Part shown: positions 1 to 9,000 of the stretch, piece after piece | Numbering within the stretch: position 1 is the first letter of the stretch | How the letters are laid out: the number at the start of each line of letters is the position of its first letter | Assembly: GCA_964464635.1 (NCBI GenBank) | Contig: CAYXGT010000051.1 | Coordinates: 1-20,895, forward strand | Reading direction: 5' to 3' | Source of the DNA: CAYLMG01 sp964464635 | GTDB lineage: Bacteria > Planctomycetota > Phycisphaerae > Sedimentisphaerales > Anaerobacaceae | DNA: 20,895 nt | Translations under genes and position numbers: made by a program | Notes under the pieces: model-generated | What the model was told of the DNA's origin: nothing | The model's input: the letters and a program-made list of their open reading frames with translations, nothing else | Databases searched by the model: none

Positions 1-454
1 AAACAACTGTCGGGATAGTTACTCCCGCGTAGATAACTACCATTAAAAAGGACATAGCAATTCTTGCAGAGTGGTTATAACGATACTCGAGATATTCCGG
101 AATGGTAAAAATGCCGCTTTTGAGGAACTTAGGCAGGAAGAATAACGCCACGAAAACAAGAGTTATAGCAGCTATCCATTCATAGCTGGCTACTGCCAGG
201 CCGATTGAGTCCTTTGCCGCCTGGCCGGACATGCCGACAAACTGTTCTGCTGAGATATTTGCTGCGATCAGGGAAAATCCTATCAGCCACCATTTCAATC
301 CCCGGCCTGCAAGAAAATAATCTTCTGATGTTTTTTCTTTGCGGCTTTTGAAAAGTCCCAATCCAATCACGCTGGCAAAGAAAACGATGATTATCAATCC
401 GTCTAATCCGCTCAATCCTGACGTTTGAGCCGCTTGTGCTAATATCGCTTCCAT
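1..454 (-). CDS. Sodium:solute symporter family protein, N-terminal part (cut by window edge)
   Basis: About 151 codons read inward from an ATG at 454 and the frame is still open at position 1, so only the N-terminus is here. It opens with a short hydrophilic stretch, a membrane segment (residues about 20-35), then SEDYFLAGRGLKWWLIGFSL, the hallmark of the SSS (SGLT-like) symporters, followed by ISAEQFVGMSGQA, another family signature, and two further hydrophobic segments. Family members couple Na+ entry to uptake of sugars, amino acids or other solutes across the inner membrane; the substrate cannot be told from this part. The start is supported by AAGGG seven bases upstream. It has its own promoter (512-539) and lies downstream of and codirectional with miaB. 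Family call is firm, substrate unknown. Confidence 0.88.
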   Translation of the reverse strand, partial: MEAILAQAAQTSGLSGLDGLIIIVFFASVIGLGLFKSRKEKTSEDYFLAGRGLKWWLIGFSLIAANISAEQFVGMSGQAAKDSIGLAVASYEWIAAITLVFVALFFLPKFLKSGIFTIPEYLEYRYNHSARIAMSFLMVVIYAGVTIPTVV

Positions 455-511
455 AATTTTACCCTTACATAAATTTGACAATTTTCAGTCCCTGAAACCT
501 AATTTCGCATA

Positions 512-539
512 ATTATAACAGCCTGCGTAATACCTGCAA
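512..539 (-). promoter_or_regulatory. Sigma70-type promoter of the symporter gene
   Basis: On the minus strand TTGCAG (534-539) and TATAAT (512-517) are 16 bases apart, and TG one base before the -10 box makes it an extended -10. The predicted transcript starts near 505, giving a leader of about 50 bases with an AAGGG ribosome binding site. It sits in the gap between the end of miaB and the symporter start. Seen by eye only. Confidence 0.5.
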
Positions 540-569
540 TAATTAATATGGAACGAATATGAGTGCGGG

Positions 570-1949
570 CTATTCTGCAGAGGCGATTTTGCCGAATAAT
601 GTAAGCGGGCTTGTCTTTGTGATATGAATGTTTGCGAATCGGCCGGCCAGTTTCCTGTCACCTTCGAAAACTACTATCCAGTCGGTATCCGTTCTGCCGA
701 CAAGCTGAAGGTATTGGTCCTTTTGGCGGGATTTTTTACTCGGCCCTTCGATGAGAACCTTTACAGTTTTGCCGAGAAACTCTTTGCTCAATTGCTCACC
801 TATTTTTTCCTGAACGGCTAAAAGCTCGATGTTTCTTTGTCTTTTAATTTCAGCGGGGACGTTATCTTCGAATTGTTTTTCGCCGGCAGTTCCCGGCCTG
901 GTCGAATACTTGAACACAAAGCAATTTTTGAATCGAGCTTTGTTTACAAGCTCAATTGTTTTTTGAAAATCCTCGTTTGTTTCACCCGGAAAGCCGACAA
1001 TAAAGTCACTTGCGACGGCAATTTGGGGGACGATTCTTCTTGCAGTTTCTATCAGGCCAAGATACTGCTTCGCAGTGTATCTGCGGTTCATCGACGCCAG
1101 TATCTTATCCGAGCCTGACTGTGCCGGCATATGTAAATGGTGACAAACCTTCGGTAAGTCACGCATCGCCTCACAAATCCGTACAAAATCATCCTCGGAT
1201 GGATAATTAGTAACAAAACTTATCCATTCGATGCCTTCGATATCGTTTACCATTTCAAGAATATCGGACAGGCGGTAAGTTTTATCACCTGATTCGTATT
1301 TATAAAAGTTCACAGCCTGTCCCAGTAGTGTTACCTGCTTTATGCCTTCGGCTGCGAGTCTTTTTATTTGCTCGATTATCCTTTCAGGCGGACGGGAAAC
1401 CTCGGGGCCGCGAACATAAGGGACAATGCAGTATGAGCAGAAATTATTACAGCCTCTCATCACTCGCACAAAGGCCTGGCCGACGATTGCCTTGTCGTCG
1501 GTGTCGTAAACACATTCGAAATTCTCAAGCCCGGCATTTTCAGGTGAGCTCGTACGAATATTATCTGTTACAGCGACCGTTTTTTTATTTTGAGCCAGTG
1601 CCTCTTTCACGAAGTCAGCAATTTTTGGAATCTGTCCAGGCCCGCATACAATATTGACGGCAGGGTGGTCAAGTAGCTGCCGGCCTAACCGTTGTGCCAT
1701 ACAGCCGAACACCGCCACTACAAGTTCAGGCCTGTTTTCTTTTATATGTTTCAAATGTCCGAGGTGTGAGAAGACTCTTTGCTCGGCGTGCTCGCGAACC
1801 GAGCAGGTATTTATCAAAACTGCATCCGCATCTTTTTCATAATTGGTAATCTCAAAACCGGCCTCCTTCAGAGCTGCCTGAACCAGCGCCGAATCCAGCT
1901 TATTCATCTGGCACCCGTAGGTTTTGATGTTGACGGTTTTTTTATTCAT
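570..1949 (-). CDS. miaB: tRNA-2-methylthio-N6-dimethylallyladenosine synthase MiaB
   Basis: Radical SAM methylthiotransferase that adds the 2-methylthio group to i6A37 of tRNAs reading UNN codons, using two 4Fe-4S clusters. All family landmarks are present, counted from the ATG: N-terminal cluster cysteines in KTYGCQMN (C13), NTCSVRE (C49) and GCMAQR (C83); the radical SAM motif RGCNNFCSYC (C167, C171, C174) followed by PYVRGPEVSRP, which is typical of MiaB rather than MtaB or RimO; and a C-terminal TRAM RNA-binding domain (about 390-450). The length, 459 residues, is normal. The frame also allows a TTG start at 1970, but the ATG at 1949 places KTYGCQMN at the usual distance from the N-terminus; neither has a clear Shine-Dalgarno. 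It is the last gene of a three-gene minus-strand run, 36 bases after the methyltransferase-type gene, so probably translated from that mRNA. Confidence 0.96.
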   Translation of the reverse strand: MNKKTVNIKTYGCQMNKLDSALVQAALKEAGFEITNYEKDADAVLINTCSVREHAEQRVFSHLGHLKHIKENRPELVVAVFGCMAQRLGRQLLDHPAVNIVCGPGQIPKIADFVKEALAQNKKTVAVTDNIRTSSPENAGLENFECVYDTDDKAIVGQAFVRVMRGCNNFCSYCIVPYVRGPEVSRPPERIIEQIKRLAAEGIKQVTLLGQAVNFYKYESGDKTYRLSDILEMVNDIEGIEWISFVTNYPSEDDFVRICEAMRDLPKVCHHLHMPAQSGSDKILASMNRRYTAKQYLGLIETARRIVPQIAVASDFIVGFPGETNEDFQKTIELVNKARFKNCFVFKYSTRPGTAGEKQFEDNVPAEIKRQRNIELLAVQEKIGEQLSKEFLGKTVKVLIEGPSKKSRQKDQYLQLVGRTDTDWIVVFEGDRKLAGRFANIHITKTSPLTLFGKIASAE

Positions 1950-1985
1950 ACAGAGTATTGAATGTATCAATTCGGGCGGCTAAAG

Positions 1986-2543
1986 TCAATTTACCTTGCT
2001 TTTCTTACGCAATCTTGGGACTAAAAAAGGCGTCTGGTTTTTATACTCATTGCATGCTTTGCCGAAACGTTTTTCGAGCTCGACTTCTTCGATAAACTTG
2101 ATTTCCGCCAGCAGTAATGCGATTATAATCGCTGCTGTTAAAAAAGCGCCGATTTTATTAAAGAGGAAGGTCCAGCCAGCAAGGTACAGGAAAAGTCCCA
2201 GTATCATAGGATTGCGAACATAACGATAGGGTCCATTTTGCAGAAAAATTTTGGTCGGGACAACAGGTACCGGGGTTCCTTTGCCGCGAAAAAGCTGCAA
2301 AAACACAGCAGAGAGCATCCACGGAAGCCCAATAATAAAGCATACGATTGAAGCCGTTAAAGATACCTTCTGGTTCAGAAAAGAGCTTTTATCAAGCAGC
2401 TTGCCGCCTAAAAAAACAAGCGCAGGTAATCCAGCTATAAAAGCAATCGCCCCCAGTAAGGTTGCTATCGTTCGCACCGCAGCACTGTGTTTTTTGGCTG
2501 ACCTTCTAACCAAAAATTCAATTAAATGATTTGCAAGATTCAT
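1986..2543 (-). CDS. Isoprenylcysteine carboxyl methyltransferase / phospholipid methyltransferase family membrane protein
   Basis: A 185-residue inner-membrane protein with about four or five hydrophobic segments (residues 25-48, 60-85, 112-128, 131-148). The C-terminal half carries the family signature GPYRYVRNPMILG (104-116), the glutamates and LEKRFG (about 152-161), and Y167 before TPFLVPRL, which together form the SAM-binding region of ICMT/PEMT-like enzymes. Bacterial members are mostly uncharacterised; some methylate lipids or small molecules, so the substrate is not assigned. The ATG at 2543 has GAGG seven bases upstream. It lies 25 bases after the holin-like gene and 36 bases before miaB, which suggests one transcript, although no functional link to tRNA modification is known to me. 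Confidence 0.85.
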   Translation of the reverse strand: MNLANHLIEFLVRRSAKKHSAAVRTIATLLGAIAFIAGLPALVFLGGKLLDKSSFLNQKVSLTASIVCFIIGLPWMLSAVFLQLFRGKGTPVPVVPTKIFLQNGPYRYVRNPMILGLFLYLAGWTFLFNKIGAFLTAAIIIALLLAEIKFIEEVELEKRFGKACNEYKNQTPFLVPRLRKKSKVN

Positions 2544-2568
2544 TATTGAGCCTCACAATAAGCTTCCG

Positions 2569-2817
2569 TTATTCTGCAAGTCTGTTATACAGCCACGCTA
2601 ACACAACGCCGCCGATTCCTGCGTCAAAAAATGCCCAGATACCACCTATTATACTTCCCAGAACCGTTGCTTTGTAGCCGATATATAGTGTTGACATTAC
2701 TTCTACGATGCCGCTGCCCCAGTGGCTGCCCATATTTATCAGCCCTAAGGAAAGCATTGCCAGGCCCCAGATTATTCCTACCGAGAGTCCGAATGCTTTG
2801 ATATCCAGTTTTGCCAT
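2569..2817 (-). CDS. Small holin-like two-helix membrane protein
   Basis: An 82-residue protein starting MAKLDIKAFGLSVGIIWGL and ending in a membrane segment with GGVVLAWLYNRLAE. This pattern (xKLDxKAFxL...WGL, GxxxGxxWAxxDxxIGGxxxAWLYN) is the one often labelled bacteriophage holin in bacterial genomes, although such genes are common in non-prophage settings and there is no phage gene nearby. Two or three membrane segments are predictable (10-29, 47-66, 65-79). The start is well supported: GGGAGATG lies just upstream of the ATG at 2817. It is the first gene of the minus-strand run leading to miaB. Whether it lyses, exports or merely sits in the membrane cannot be said. Confidence 0.75.
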   Translation of the reverse strand: MAKLDIKAFGLSVGIIWGLAMLSLGLINMGSHWGSGIVEVMSTLYIGYKATVLGSIIGGIWAFFDAGIGGVVLAWLYNRLAE

Positions 2818-2862
2818 AGTTCATCTCCCTAAATTATATTTACTACGTTTACTGATGTAACT

Positions 2863-2890
2863 ATTTTACAACATTTGAAGATAAAATCAA
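2863..2890 (-). promoter_or_regulatory. Candidate sigma70 promoter of the holin-like / methyltransferase / miaB run
   Basis: On the minus strand TTGATT (2885-2890) and TAAAAT (2863-2868) are separated by 16 bases, giving a leader of about 40 bases before the ATG at 2817. It lies in the AT-rich gap between the radical SAM gene and this run. The boxes are near consensus but the region is AT-rich, so chance is possible. Confidence 0.35.
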
Positions 2891-2935
2891 ACTATGCATT
2901 GCTACAGGTTTTTTGCAGTCATAAGCTTTTATTGG

Positions 2936-4237
2936 TTATATGGCATAAGGTATATTTCTGTTAAGCTCACGCTGCAGCTCTTTTAAGCGATTTGATTCGT
3001 TAAAGCCGAGCCGAATAATAGTAAACGCAGTCTTATTGTGCATCAAAGGCTCATCCATATTCACCCACTTTTTGCAGATGTCACCGTCAGGCGTTCCGGG
3101 TATCGGCGAAAAATCAGCAAGCATCCCACGTATCCCAAGCCGGTTCACGAAAACAAGCGACTCTTCGAGCTCCTGGATGTCACTGAAGGGGTGCCCGATT
3201 ATCTGATAAGCGGTTATATTCTCACCTTCTGCTCCCGCTTTTTTTAGAAAGTGCACAGCCTTATTCAAATCTGCTGCGAATACCTTCGAGCCTGTCTTCT
3301 TTTGCCATTTCATTGAGCTGCTCTCGAAGCCCAGATAAAAACTTTTGACACCCGCCTGTACCATAGTTTCTGCTACCTGCTCAGTCAGAAACCGGGCATT
3401 AAGGGCGTTCGGCGTGTGAAAGTTGACCTTTATTTCACGCCTGATAACTTCATTCAGGAAGGGCATAAGGACATTTTCCGAATCGTATAACAAAGCATCA
3501 TCATAAAATGCAATATTGCCGACACCGAGTTTTACGAGGAGCTGCAGTTCTGAGATACATCTTTCCATCGGCCTCGGTCTGAATTTGCCGTACACCTTCG
3601 GTACCGAACAATATGTGCAGTTGAAAGGACATCCGTCACTTAACTTTAAGATACCCGTCCTTAGTTTACTATAAGCCTCCCACAGTGCCGGCTGGCTCAT
3701 ATCGGGTTCAAGAGCTAAATATTTCCACAAAGGCTCAAGCTCAGTGTCGGTGACAATCAAATCAGAACCTGATTTATTTGCGTGCTCCGGGCACAGGGTG
3801 ACATAATTGCCGCCGAGAATAATTTTCGCTTTCGGCTGCAATCTTCGCAAATCTTCAATTACCTCCCTAATGCCCGGATACCAGTAAGTCATCGTTGTCG
3901 AAACAAGCACAAAATCAAACGGCTCGTTTCTTTTCAGAAAATCCCGGAACATATATCTGGGCAGGCCGAACCGGCGAAAGTGTCTCGGTATATTATAAAG
4001 GCAGGGCGGACCTGGTATCTTCTCTTCGAAGAACCGGCCTCGACCCCATTCATCGTTTTTTAGCTCCGGCTGCTTACTCATAAACTCGTGCTGACGGTCG
4101 AGATAATCAAAAAGCACAAAGTTTGCTTTGTCTCGCAGGAAACCTGCAACCGTGAGCATACCGTAAGGTTTCAGCCAGAAGTCATAGGCCGAAAAGTCGT
4201 ATATCGGCGGATTAATTAGCAATATCCTCGGTAACAT
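2936..4237 (-). CDS. B12-binding-type radical SAM protein of unknown substrate
   Basis: A 433-residue protein. The N-terminus (PRILLINPPIYDFSAYDFW, then YGMLTVAGFLR at about 25-35) and ILGGNYVTLCPEHA (about 140-153) match the Rossmann-like cobalamin-binding region found before many radical SAM domains. The cluster-binding CxxxCxxC is at C203, C207 and C210 in DGCPFNCTYCSVPKVYG, and a TIM-barrel core follows (GVGNIAFYDDALLY, FHTPNALNARF, GVKSFYLGFES). No DxHxxG cobalamin-ligating motif is obvious, so if B12 binds it may do so base-off without a histidine ligand. Substrates in this large class range from lipids to natural products. It is monocistronic as far as can be seen, with only a weak AGAAAG-type ribosome binding site before the ATG at 4237. 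Confidence 0.85.
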   Translation of the reverse strand: MLPRILLINPPIYDFSAYDFWLKPYGMLTVAGFLRDKANFVLFDYLDRQHEFMSKQPELKNDEWGRGRFFEEKIPGPPCLYNIPRHFRRFGLPRYMFRDFLKRNEPFDFVLVSTTMTYWYPGIREVIEDLRRLQPKAKIILGGNYVTLCPEHANKSGSDLIVTDTELEPLWKYLALEPDMSQPALWEAYSKLRTGILKLSDGCPFNCTYCSVPKVYGKFRPRPMERCISELQLLVKLGVGNIAFYDDALLYDSENVLMPFLNEVIRREIKVNFHTPNALNARFLTEQVAETMVQAGVKSFYLGFESSSMKWQKKTGSKVFAADLNKAVHFLKKAGAEGENITAYQIIGHPFSDIQELEESLVFVNRLGIRGMLADFSPIPGTPDGDICKKWVNMDEPLMHNKTAFTIIRLGFNESNRLKELQRELNRNIPYAI

Positions 4238-4318
4238 ATCTTTCTCTTTTGTTTAATCAGGCCACTGTCAGGCTACGGATTGTTATTTTACTTTTTTTGG
4301 CGATAGAAATCAAAGTTC

Positions 4319-4346
4319 TTGACCTTTGTAAATTTTTTGTTTTAAT
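4319..4346 (+). promoter_or_regulatory. Candidate sigma70 promoter of the aminotransferase gene
   Basis: TTGACC (4319-4324) and TTTAAT (4341-4346) are 16 bases apart; shifting one base gives TTAATA with 17. The predicted leader is about 75 bases. The divergent radical SAM gene starts at 4237, so this 190-bp gap must hold promoters for both directions. Confidence 0.4.
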
Positions 4347-4427
4347 ACACCACCGCGCAAAGACAAAACTATTAACAGGCTGTTCTCTAAAAACTGTTCC
4401 TGTAATCTGGAATTGAAAGGCCAAAAA

Positions 4428-5621
4428 ATGAAGATAAGTCGAAGAGCACAGGCTGTTCCGCCGTCAGCGACGCTTGCGGTTACTGCAAAGGCAAAAGAGA
4501 TGAAAAAGCAGGGCGTCGATGTCGTTAGTTTCGGTGCGGGCGAGCCTGATTTCGATACACCTGATTTTATCAAGGAAGCCGCAATAAAGGCTATGAAGGC
4601 GGGCAGGACAAAATACACCGCTGCTTCGGGAACTCCTGAGATAAAGGCTGCCATTGCACAAAAGCTGAAAAGAGAAAACGGCCTGGATTATTCTGCCGAA
4701 CAGATTATTGTAAATATCGGCGGCAAGCACTCCATCTACCTGGCAATGCAGGCAACGCTCGACGCCGGTGATGAGGTCATTTTGCAGAGGCCATACTGGG
4801 TAACGTACACTGAGACTATAAAACTTGCACAGGCAAAAGCTGTTTTTATTGAAGCATCAAAGGATACCGGCTACAAAATAACCCCCAAACAGTTGAAAAA
4901 AGCAATCACGAAAAAAACGGCGATGCTGCTTCTGAATTCGCCGAACAATCCGGGCGGCTTCACTTACAGCCCTGATGAGCTTGCAGGGCTTGCGAAGGTT
5001 CTCGAAGGTACTGATATAATTGTGCTCTCCGATGAAATCTACGAAAAGCTGATTTATGGTGACACAAAGTTTGTCAGCTTTGCCTCACTGAGCGATGATG
5101 CTTACAACAGAACTATCACTCTTAACGGTTTCAGCAAGACCTTTTCTATGACCGGCTGGCGGATTGGTTATGCGGCGGGGGCCATAGATGTAATAAAGGC
5201 TATGGGCAGGCTTCAATCGCATATGACATCGAACCCGGTTACTTTTATCCAGGATGCAGCCATCGAGGCTTTAACAAATCCGGCAGCCGCTGAAACTATC
5301 GAGAAGATGAGATGCGAATTTGAAAAACGTGCAAAATTTATGGCAGACAGACTCAACAGTATCGAGGGTATTGCCTGCACCGAGCCTACGGGTGCTTTTT
5401 ATTGTTTTCCTGATGTCTCTGCACATTTCGGCAGGACCATAAACGGCTCTAAGATTAACGGCAGTATGGATTTTGCCAATGCACTGCTCGAACAGGCGAA
5501 TGTTGCCCTTGTCCCCGGTGAGCCTTTCGGTTGTGATAATAATGTCAGGCTGAGCTTCGCAACATCGATGCAGCAGATTGAAAAAGGGCTCGAGCGGCTC
5601 GAAAACTGGCTGAAAAAATAA
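4428..5621 (+). CDS. Class I/II pyridoxal-phosphate aminotransferase, aspartate aminotransferase-like
   Basis: A fold-type I aminotransferase of the bacterial Ib aspartate / prephenate subgroup, transferring the amino group between aspartate (or a related amino acid) and 2-oxoglutarate in the cytoplasm. From the ATG, landmarks are GAGEPDFDTPDFI (about 36-48), NSPNNPGG (170-177), SDEIYEKLIYGD (201-212, with the aspartate that pairs with the PLP ring nitrogen), the Schiff-base lysine K237 in NGFSKTFSMTGWRIGY, and VRLSFATS near the end with the arginine that binds the substrate carboxylate. The length, 397 residues, is normal. The frame extends to a TTG at 4413, but GAAAGG seven bases before the ATG at 4428 decides for the ATG. 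Exact substrate (aspartate, prephenate or an aromatic acid) is not determined. Confidence 0.93.
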   Translation: MKISRRAQAVPPSATLAVTAKAKEMKKQGVDVVSFGAGEPDFDTPDFIKEAAIKAMKAGRTKYTAASGTPEIKAAIAQKLKRENGLDYSAEQIIVNIGGKHSIYLAMQATLDAGDEVILQRPYWVTYTETIKLAQAKAVFIEASKDTGYKITPKQLKKAITKKTAMLLLNSPNNPGGFTYSPDELAGLAKVLEGTDIIVLSDEIYEKLIYGDTKFVSFASLSDDAYNRTITLNGFSKTFSMTGWRIGYAAGAIDVIKAMGRLQSHMTSNPVTFIQDAAIEALTNPAAAETIEKMRCEFEKRAKFMADRLNSIEGIACTEPTGAFYCFPDVSAHFGRTINGSKINGSMDFANALLEQANVALVPGEPFGCDNNVRLSFATSMQQIEKGLERLENWLKK

Positions 5622-5670
5622 TCACCTGTACGGTACTATCTAATGCCATTTCTATTAAATAAGTTTTACT

Positions 5671-5755
5671 TTTCTAATTTGTCATTCCGCACTTGATGCT
5701 GAATCCATCGTCTAAAAAACTGGATTTCCGCTTACGCGGGAATGACAGAAAAGCT
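5671..5755. repeat. GTCATTCC-type palindromic interspersed repeat (REP/MITE-like)
   Basis: The left end reads TTTGTCATTCCGC (5678-5690) and the right end GCGGGAATGACAGAA (5736-5750), which are imperfect inverted copies; the similarity runs on outward (ACTTTTCT on the left, AGCTTTTCTG as the complement of the right) and inward (GAATCCA at 5701-5707 against TGGATT at 5721-5726). Repeats with the GTCATTCC...GGAATCC...GGAATGAC plan are scattered through many bacterial genomes as non-coding, possibly transposase-mobilised elements. Only one copy is in this window, so its repeat status rests on resemblance. Confidence 0.6.
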
Positions 5756-5805
5756 AAAGTTTCTTTTTAGAAACGTCACTAAATACATTTCTGCTGCAGG
5801 AGCGT

Positions 5806-5829
5806 AAAAAAATGTGCAGCGCACATTTT
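5806..5829 (+). terminator. A/T-flanked hairpin, possible terminator of the aminotransferase gene
   Basis: AAAATGTGC (5809-5817), loop AGC, then GCACATTTT (5821-5829) form a perfect nine-base-pair stem preceded by more A residues. The stem is AT-rich at its base and T-ended, so it could terminate in either direction, but it lies about 190 bases past the stop codon and lacks a long T-run. Confidence 0.4.
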
Positions 5830-5944
5830 GTAAGTATTAATTTACTTTGATGTAATATATCACCGTATTTGAAAAAAACACATTCAGATAATTCGCAAAT
5901 CAAGTCTATTTTTATGACGAATTTCGCAAGATAACGGGTTATAC

Positions 5945-5973
5945 TTGACGATATTGTATTTAGAAATTATTAT
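5945..5973 (+). promoter_or_regulatory. Sigma70-type promoter of the GT-C-like / GT2 operon
   Basis: TTGACG (5945-5950) and TATTAT (5968-5973) are 17 bases apart, the ideal spacing. The predicted start near 5980 leaves a leader of about 60 bases with AGGA (about 6028-6031) before the ATG at 6042. The rest of the 5622-6041 gap holds the repeat and hairpin above and an AT-rich stretch with nothing else recognisable. Confidence 0.55.
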
Positions 5974-6041
5974 TTTATCTCTGATTGTGCTTTTCTTTTA
6001 TGTACGTTAATTCCGACTAAAGTAATTACAGGATTAAGCAA

Positions 6042-9000
6042 ATGACTCAGATATTGGAAGATATCGACAAAAAAATCAAAATCAGGTCTGCGTTTTCCGG
6101 CTGGCCTGTGATTATCGGCTGGATTGCCATGCTCATCTTTGCCATTCATGCCTGCACTCATATGGTAGGTGCGGGTGACACATGGGTCGCTATGAGTTGC
6201 GGCAGACATTTCGTTAACCACGGCGTTGATACGAACGAGCCTTTCAGTGCGAACTCTCACAGGCCTGGCCCGACAAAGCAGTCTATGGACAAATATGTAA
6301 AACTCTTGAGAGCCGACCTGCGCAAAGCCGCAGGAAAAGGAGGTGTAACATATTCTCTTATGAGCTGGTGGGCAGACAAGTGTGATGATTACGAGAACTG
6401 GCCTCAGTGGAAAAAATCATTTGTAAAATGGATTCACCCTACAGGCTGGATAAATCAGAACTGGCTTACACACGTTATTTTCTACAGCCTTGTGCCGAAG
6501 TCAACATATACGCCTTCCGACACTTTTACTTCGAATGCCCTTGTTTACTGGAAGTTCGCAATCTATATCATCACTATTATTTGTGTTTACTATACTGCCC
6601 GGGTGCTGGGCGTCAACCCGATGCTTGCCGCGGCATTTGCCTGTTTTGCACTGTTCACGGGTCGTTCATATTTCGATGTCAGGCCCGCCGGTTTCTCGAA
6701 CCTGCTTGTCGCTGTTTATCTGCTTGTCCTTGTCCTTACAACGTATCGCAATATCCTTTATATCTGGCTTATCGTTCCAATAACAATTTTCTGGTGTAAT
6801 GTTCACGGCGGATATCTCTATGTCTTCATTATGCTTGTTCCGTTTGTATCTTTTCACTTTTTAATGAGCTTTTTTAAGGACAGGTTTGTCTCTATAGGAA
6901 GAAGGGGGCTTTATCATACCATTGCTGCCGGTTTCGTTGCCTTTGTGGCGATGATTATTTTCAATCCTTTCCATCTGACTAATCTGACGCATACTTTTGT
7001 TATAAGCGCCAGCAAGCACGCTGAAATGTGGCGCAACGTCAATGAATGGCATGCGGGATTTGAGTGGATGAATCCGGTCGGGACAGCTTATCCGTTTCTG
7101 ATTGTTTTTGTATTAAGCATTGCTGCACCGCTGTTCTGGCTCTATGGTCGTTTTATGAGGCCGAAATTTCTCACGGCACCCAAGGGGCAGCTCGATGCAC
7201 AGAGGAGTGTATTTGATGTTCAGTATAAAATTTTTGGTTTTGCCGCCGCTGTTTTTATAGGCTGGTGTGCTCTTTTGAGCTTATCCTTTATCAATTATGA
7301 CTTTTACAGTTTTCTTCTCTGTGCTTTTTTCGTCGCGATATTGCTGCTCAGCGTCTTTTATAACGTTCATTTCATTTATGCATTTATTCCGTTTGTTATC
7401 CTCGTCTTATGGTCTTCTATGAAAGCGCGCGGCTACGCCGGCAGGTACATTTATCCGTTTATTCTTCTGCCGTCGTATTTCATAATCAGCGTCATTGCTT
7501 CGGTGCTCTCGAAGAAAATTAAATTAAAACCCCTTAATCTTATCCTTGTTACAGCAACCGCCGCCGTTTCACTTATATTGATGATTTTTATCTTTAATCC
7601 TTTCAGGTTCGAAATGCCTCAATGGCAGTTTGAAAAAGGCGGTTCTTTTCTGGCCACTGTCGGTGCGTGGTTTCACTCTTATTTCGGCTGGATTTGGGGG
7701 AAATTTTCGGCTCTGAGATACCTGCCGGACGCGAGAATTATGTGGAAGCCGAAATTTGTTAATAACGCTGTACCTTTATCTTTGTATGACCATCTTTTCG
7801 TATTTCTTTATATTGTCAATATCCTTGTTATCATCATCTGGTTCATCTTTGGCCGTCTTAAAGGGCTGTTTAGTCAAATCTCTGAAGATACCGGTGTTAG
7901 TCAGAACTCAGTTCCTGAAGATTATCAGGCGCCGAAAATCGACCTTGCTATAATCGCAATCGCGGCTTTGACGGTTTATATGGGTGTTAAGATGAGAAGA
8001 TTTATACCGATAGCCGCCATCGCCGTCTGCCCGCTGCTGGCGTTGTTTGTCGACCAGTTAATACGCTGCCTTTCCGCTTCCGTCAACTTCTATAAAAAAG
8101 GCAAACCTGTTGTTCCACAAATGTCGAATAATCTTCGCAGCTTTTTCATCATTGTATCTGCCGCCATCGTTGCTTATCTTGGTACTTACTGGGCGCTTAA
8201 ATATAAACGCATTTATCTCGATGCCTGGCCTACGGATAATAAGCTGACAAGCGTATTTATGAGAATGACCGCCTCGGATGCCAAGCCCTTCTATGCCTTG
8301 AAGTTTATAAAAGATAACAAGATAGAAGGTAAAATGTTTAATTACTGGACTGAGGGCGGTTTCATCGCATGGGGACAGCAGCCGGACCCGAATACCGGCA
8401 AAACGCCTCTGCGGCTTTTTATGGATGGAAGGGCACAGGCTGCTTATGAGCCTGAAGTTTACAGGCTCTGGTCATATATTATGTCCGGCGGTCCGGATGT
8501 CAGAAGCGCTATGGCCAGAAGAACAGACGTTGATTATGTGCAGGTTGGTAAATGGCTCGATGAACAGCTAAGAAAATATGACGTCTGGGTCGTCCTTATG
8601 CCCGCCGCTCAGTTCGGAAGTGAATTTGTAAGAGGTCTTGAAACTAATAAAAACTGGTATGTTATATTTTTTAGCAACAAGCAGAGGCTTTATGTCTATA
8701 GGCGTCATCCGGAGGCCCAAAAACTCATCGATGGCATTTTCACGGGCCAGACTATTTACCCAAACCAGTTCTCAAAAGACCTGATACTGGCTTATTATAA
8801 GCTGAATAGACCCGAAGAGAGGAAAGAAGGGCTCGAACTTGCCATACAGGCCTGCAATACCTATCCTTCACGAACGCCGATGGAATGGATTAACTTCGCA
8901 GCAAGATTCGAAGAGCTGAGACCACGCGCAATAGAGTTTCAAAGGCAATATTTTGATGACTTTGTACAGAATATGGAAAAATATAAAAAACAAAATGGTT

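Noticed and set aside
2569..2817. Prophage remnant suggested by the holin-like gene
   Set aside because: No integrase, endolysin, structural gene or att-like repeat is nearby; the neighbours are housekeeping genes.
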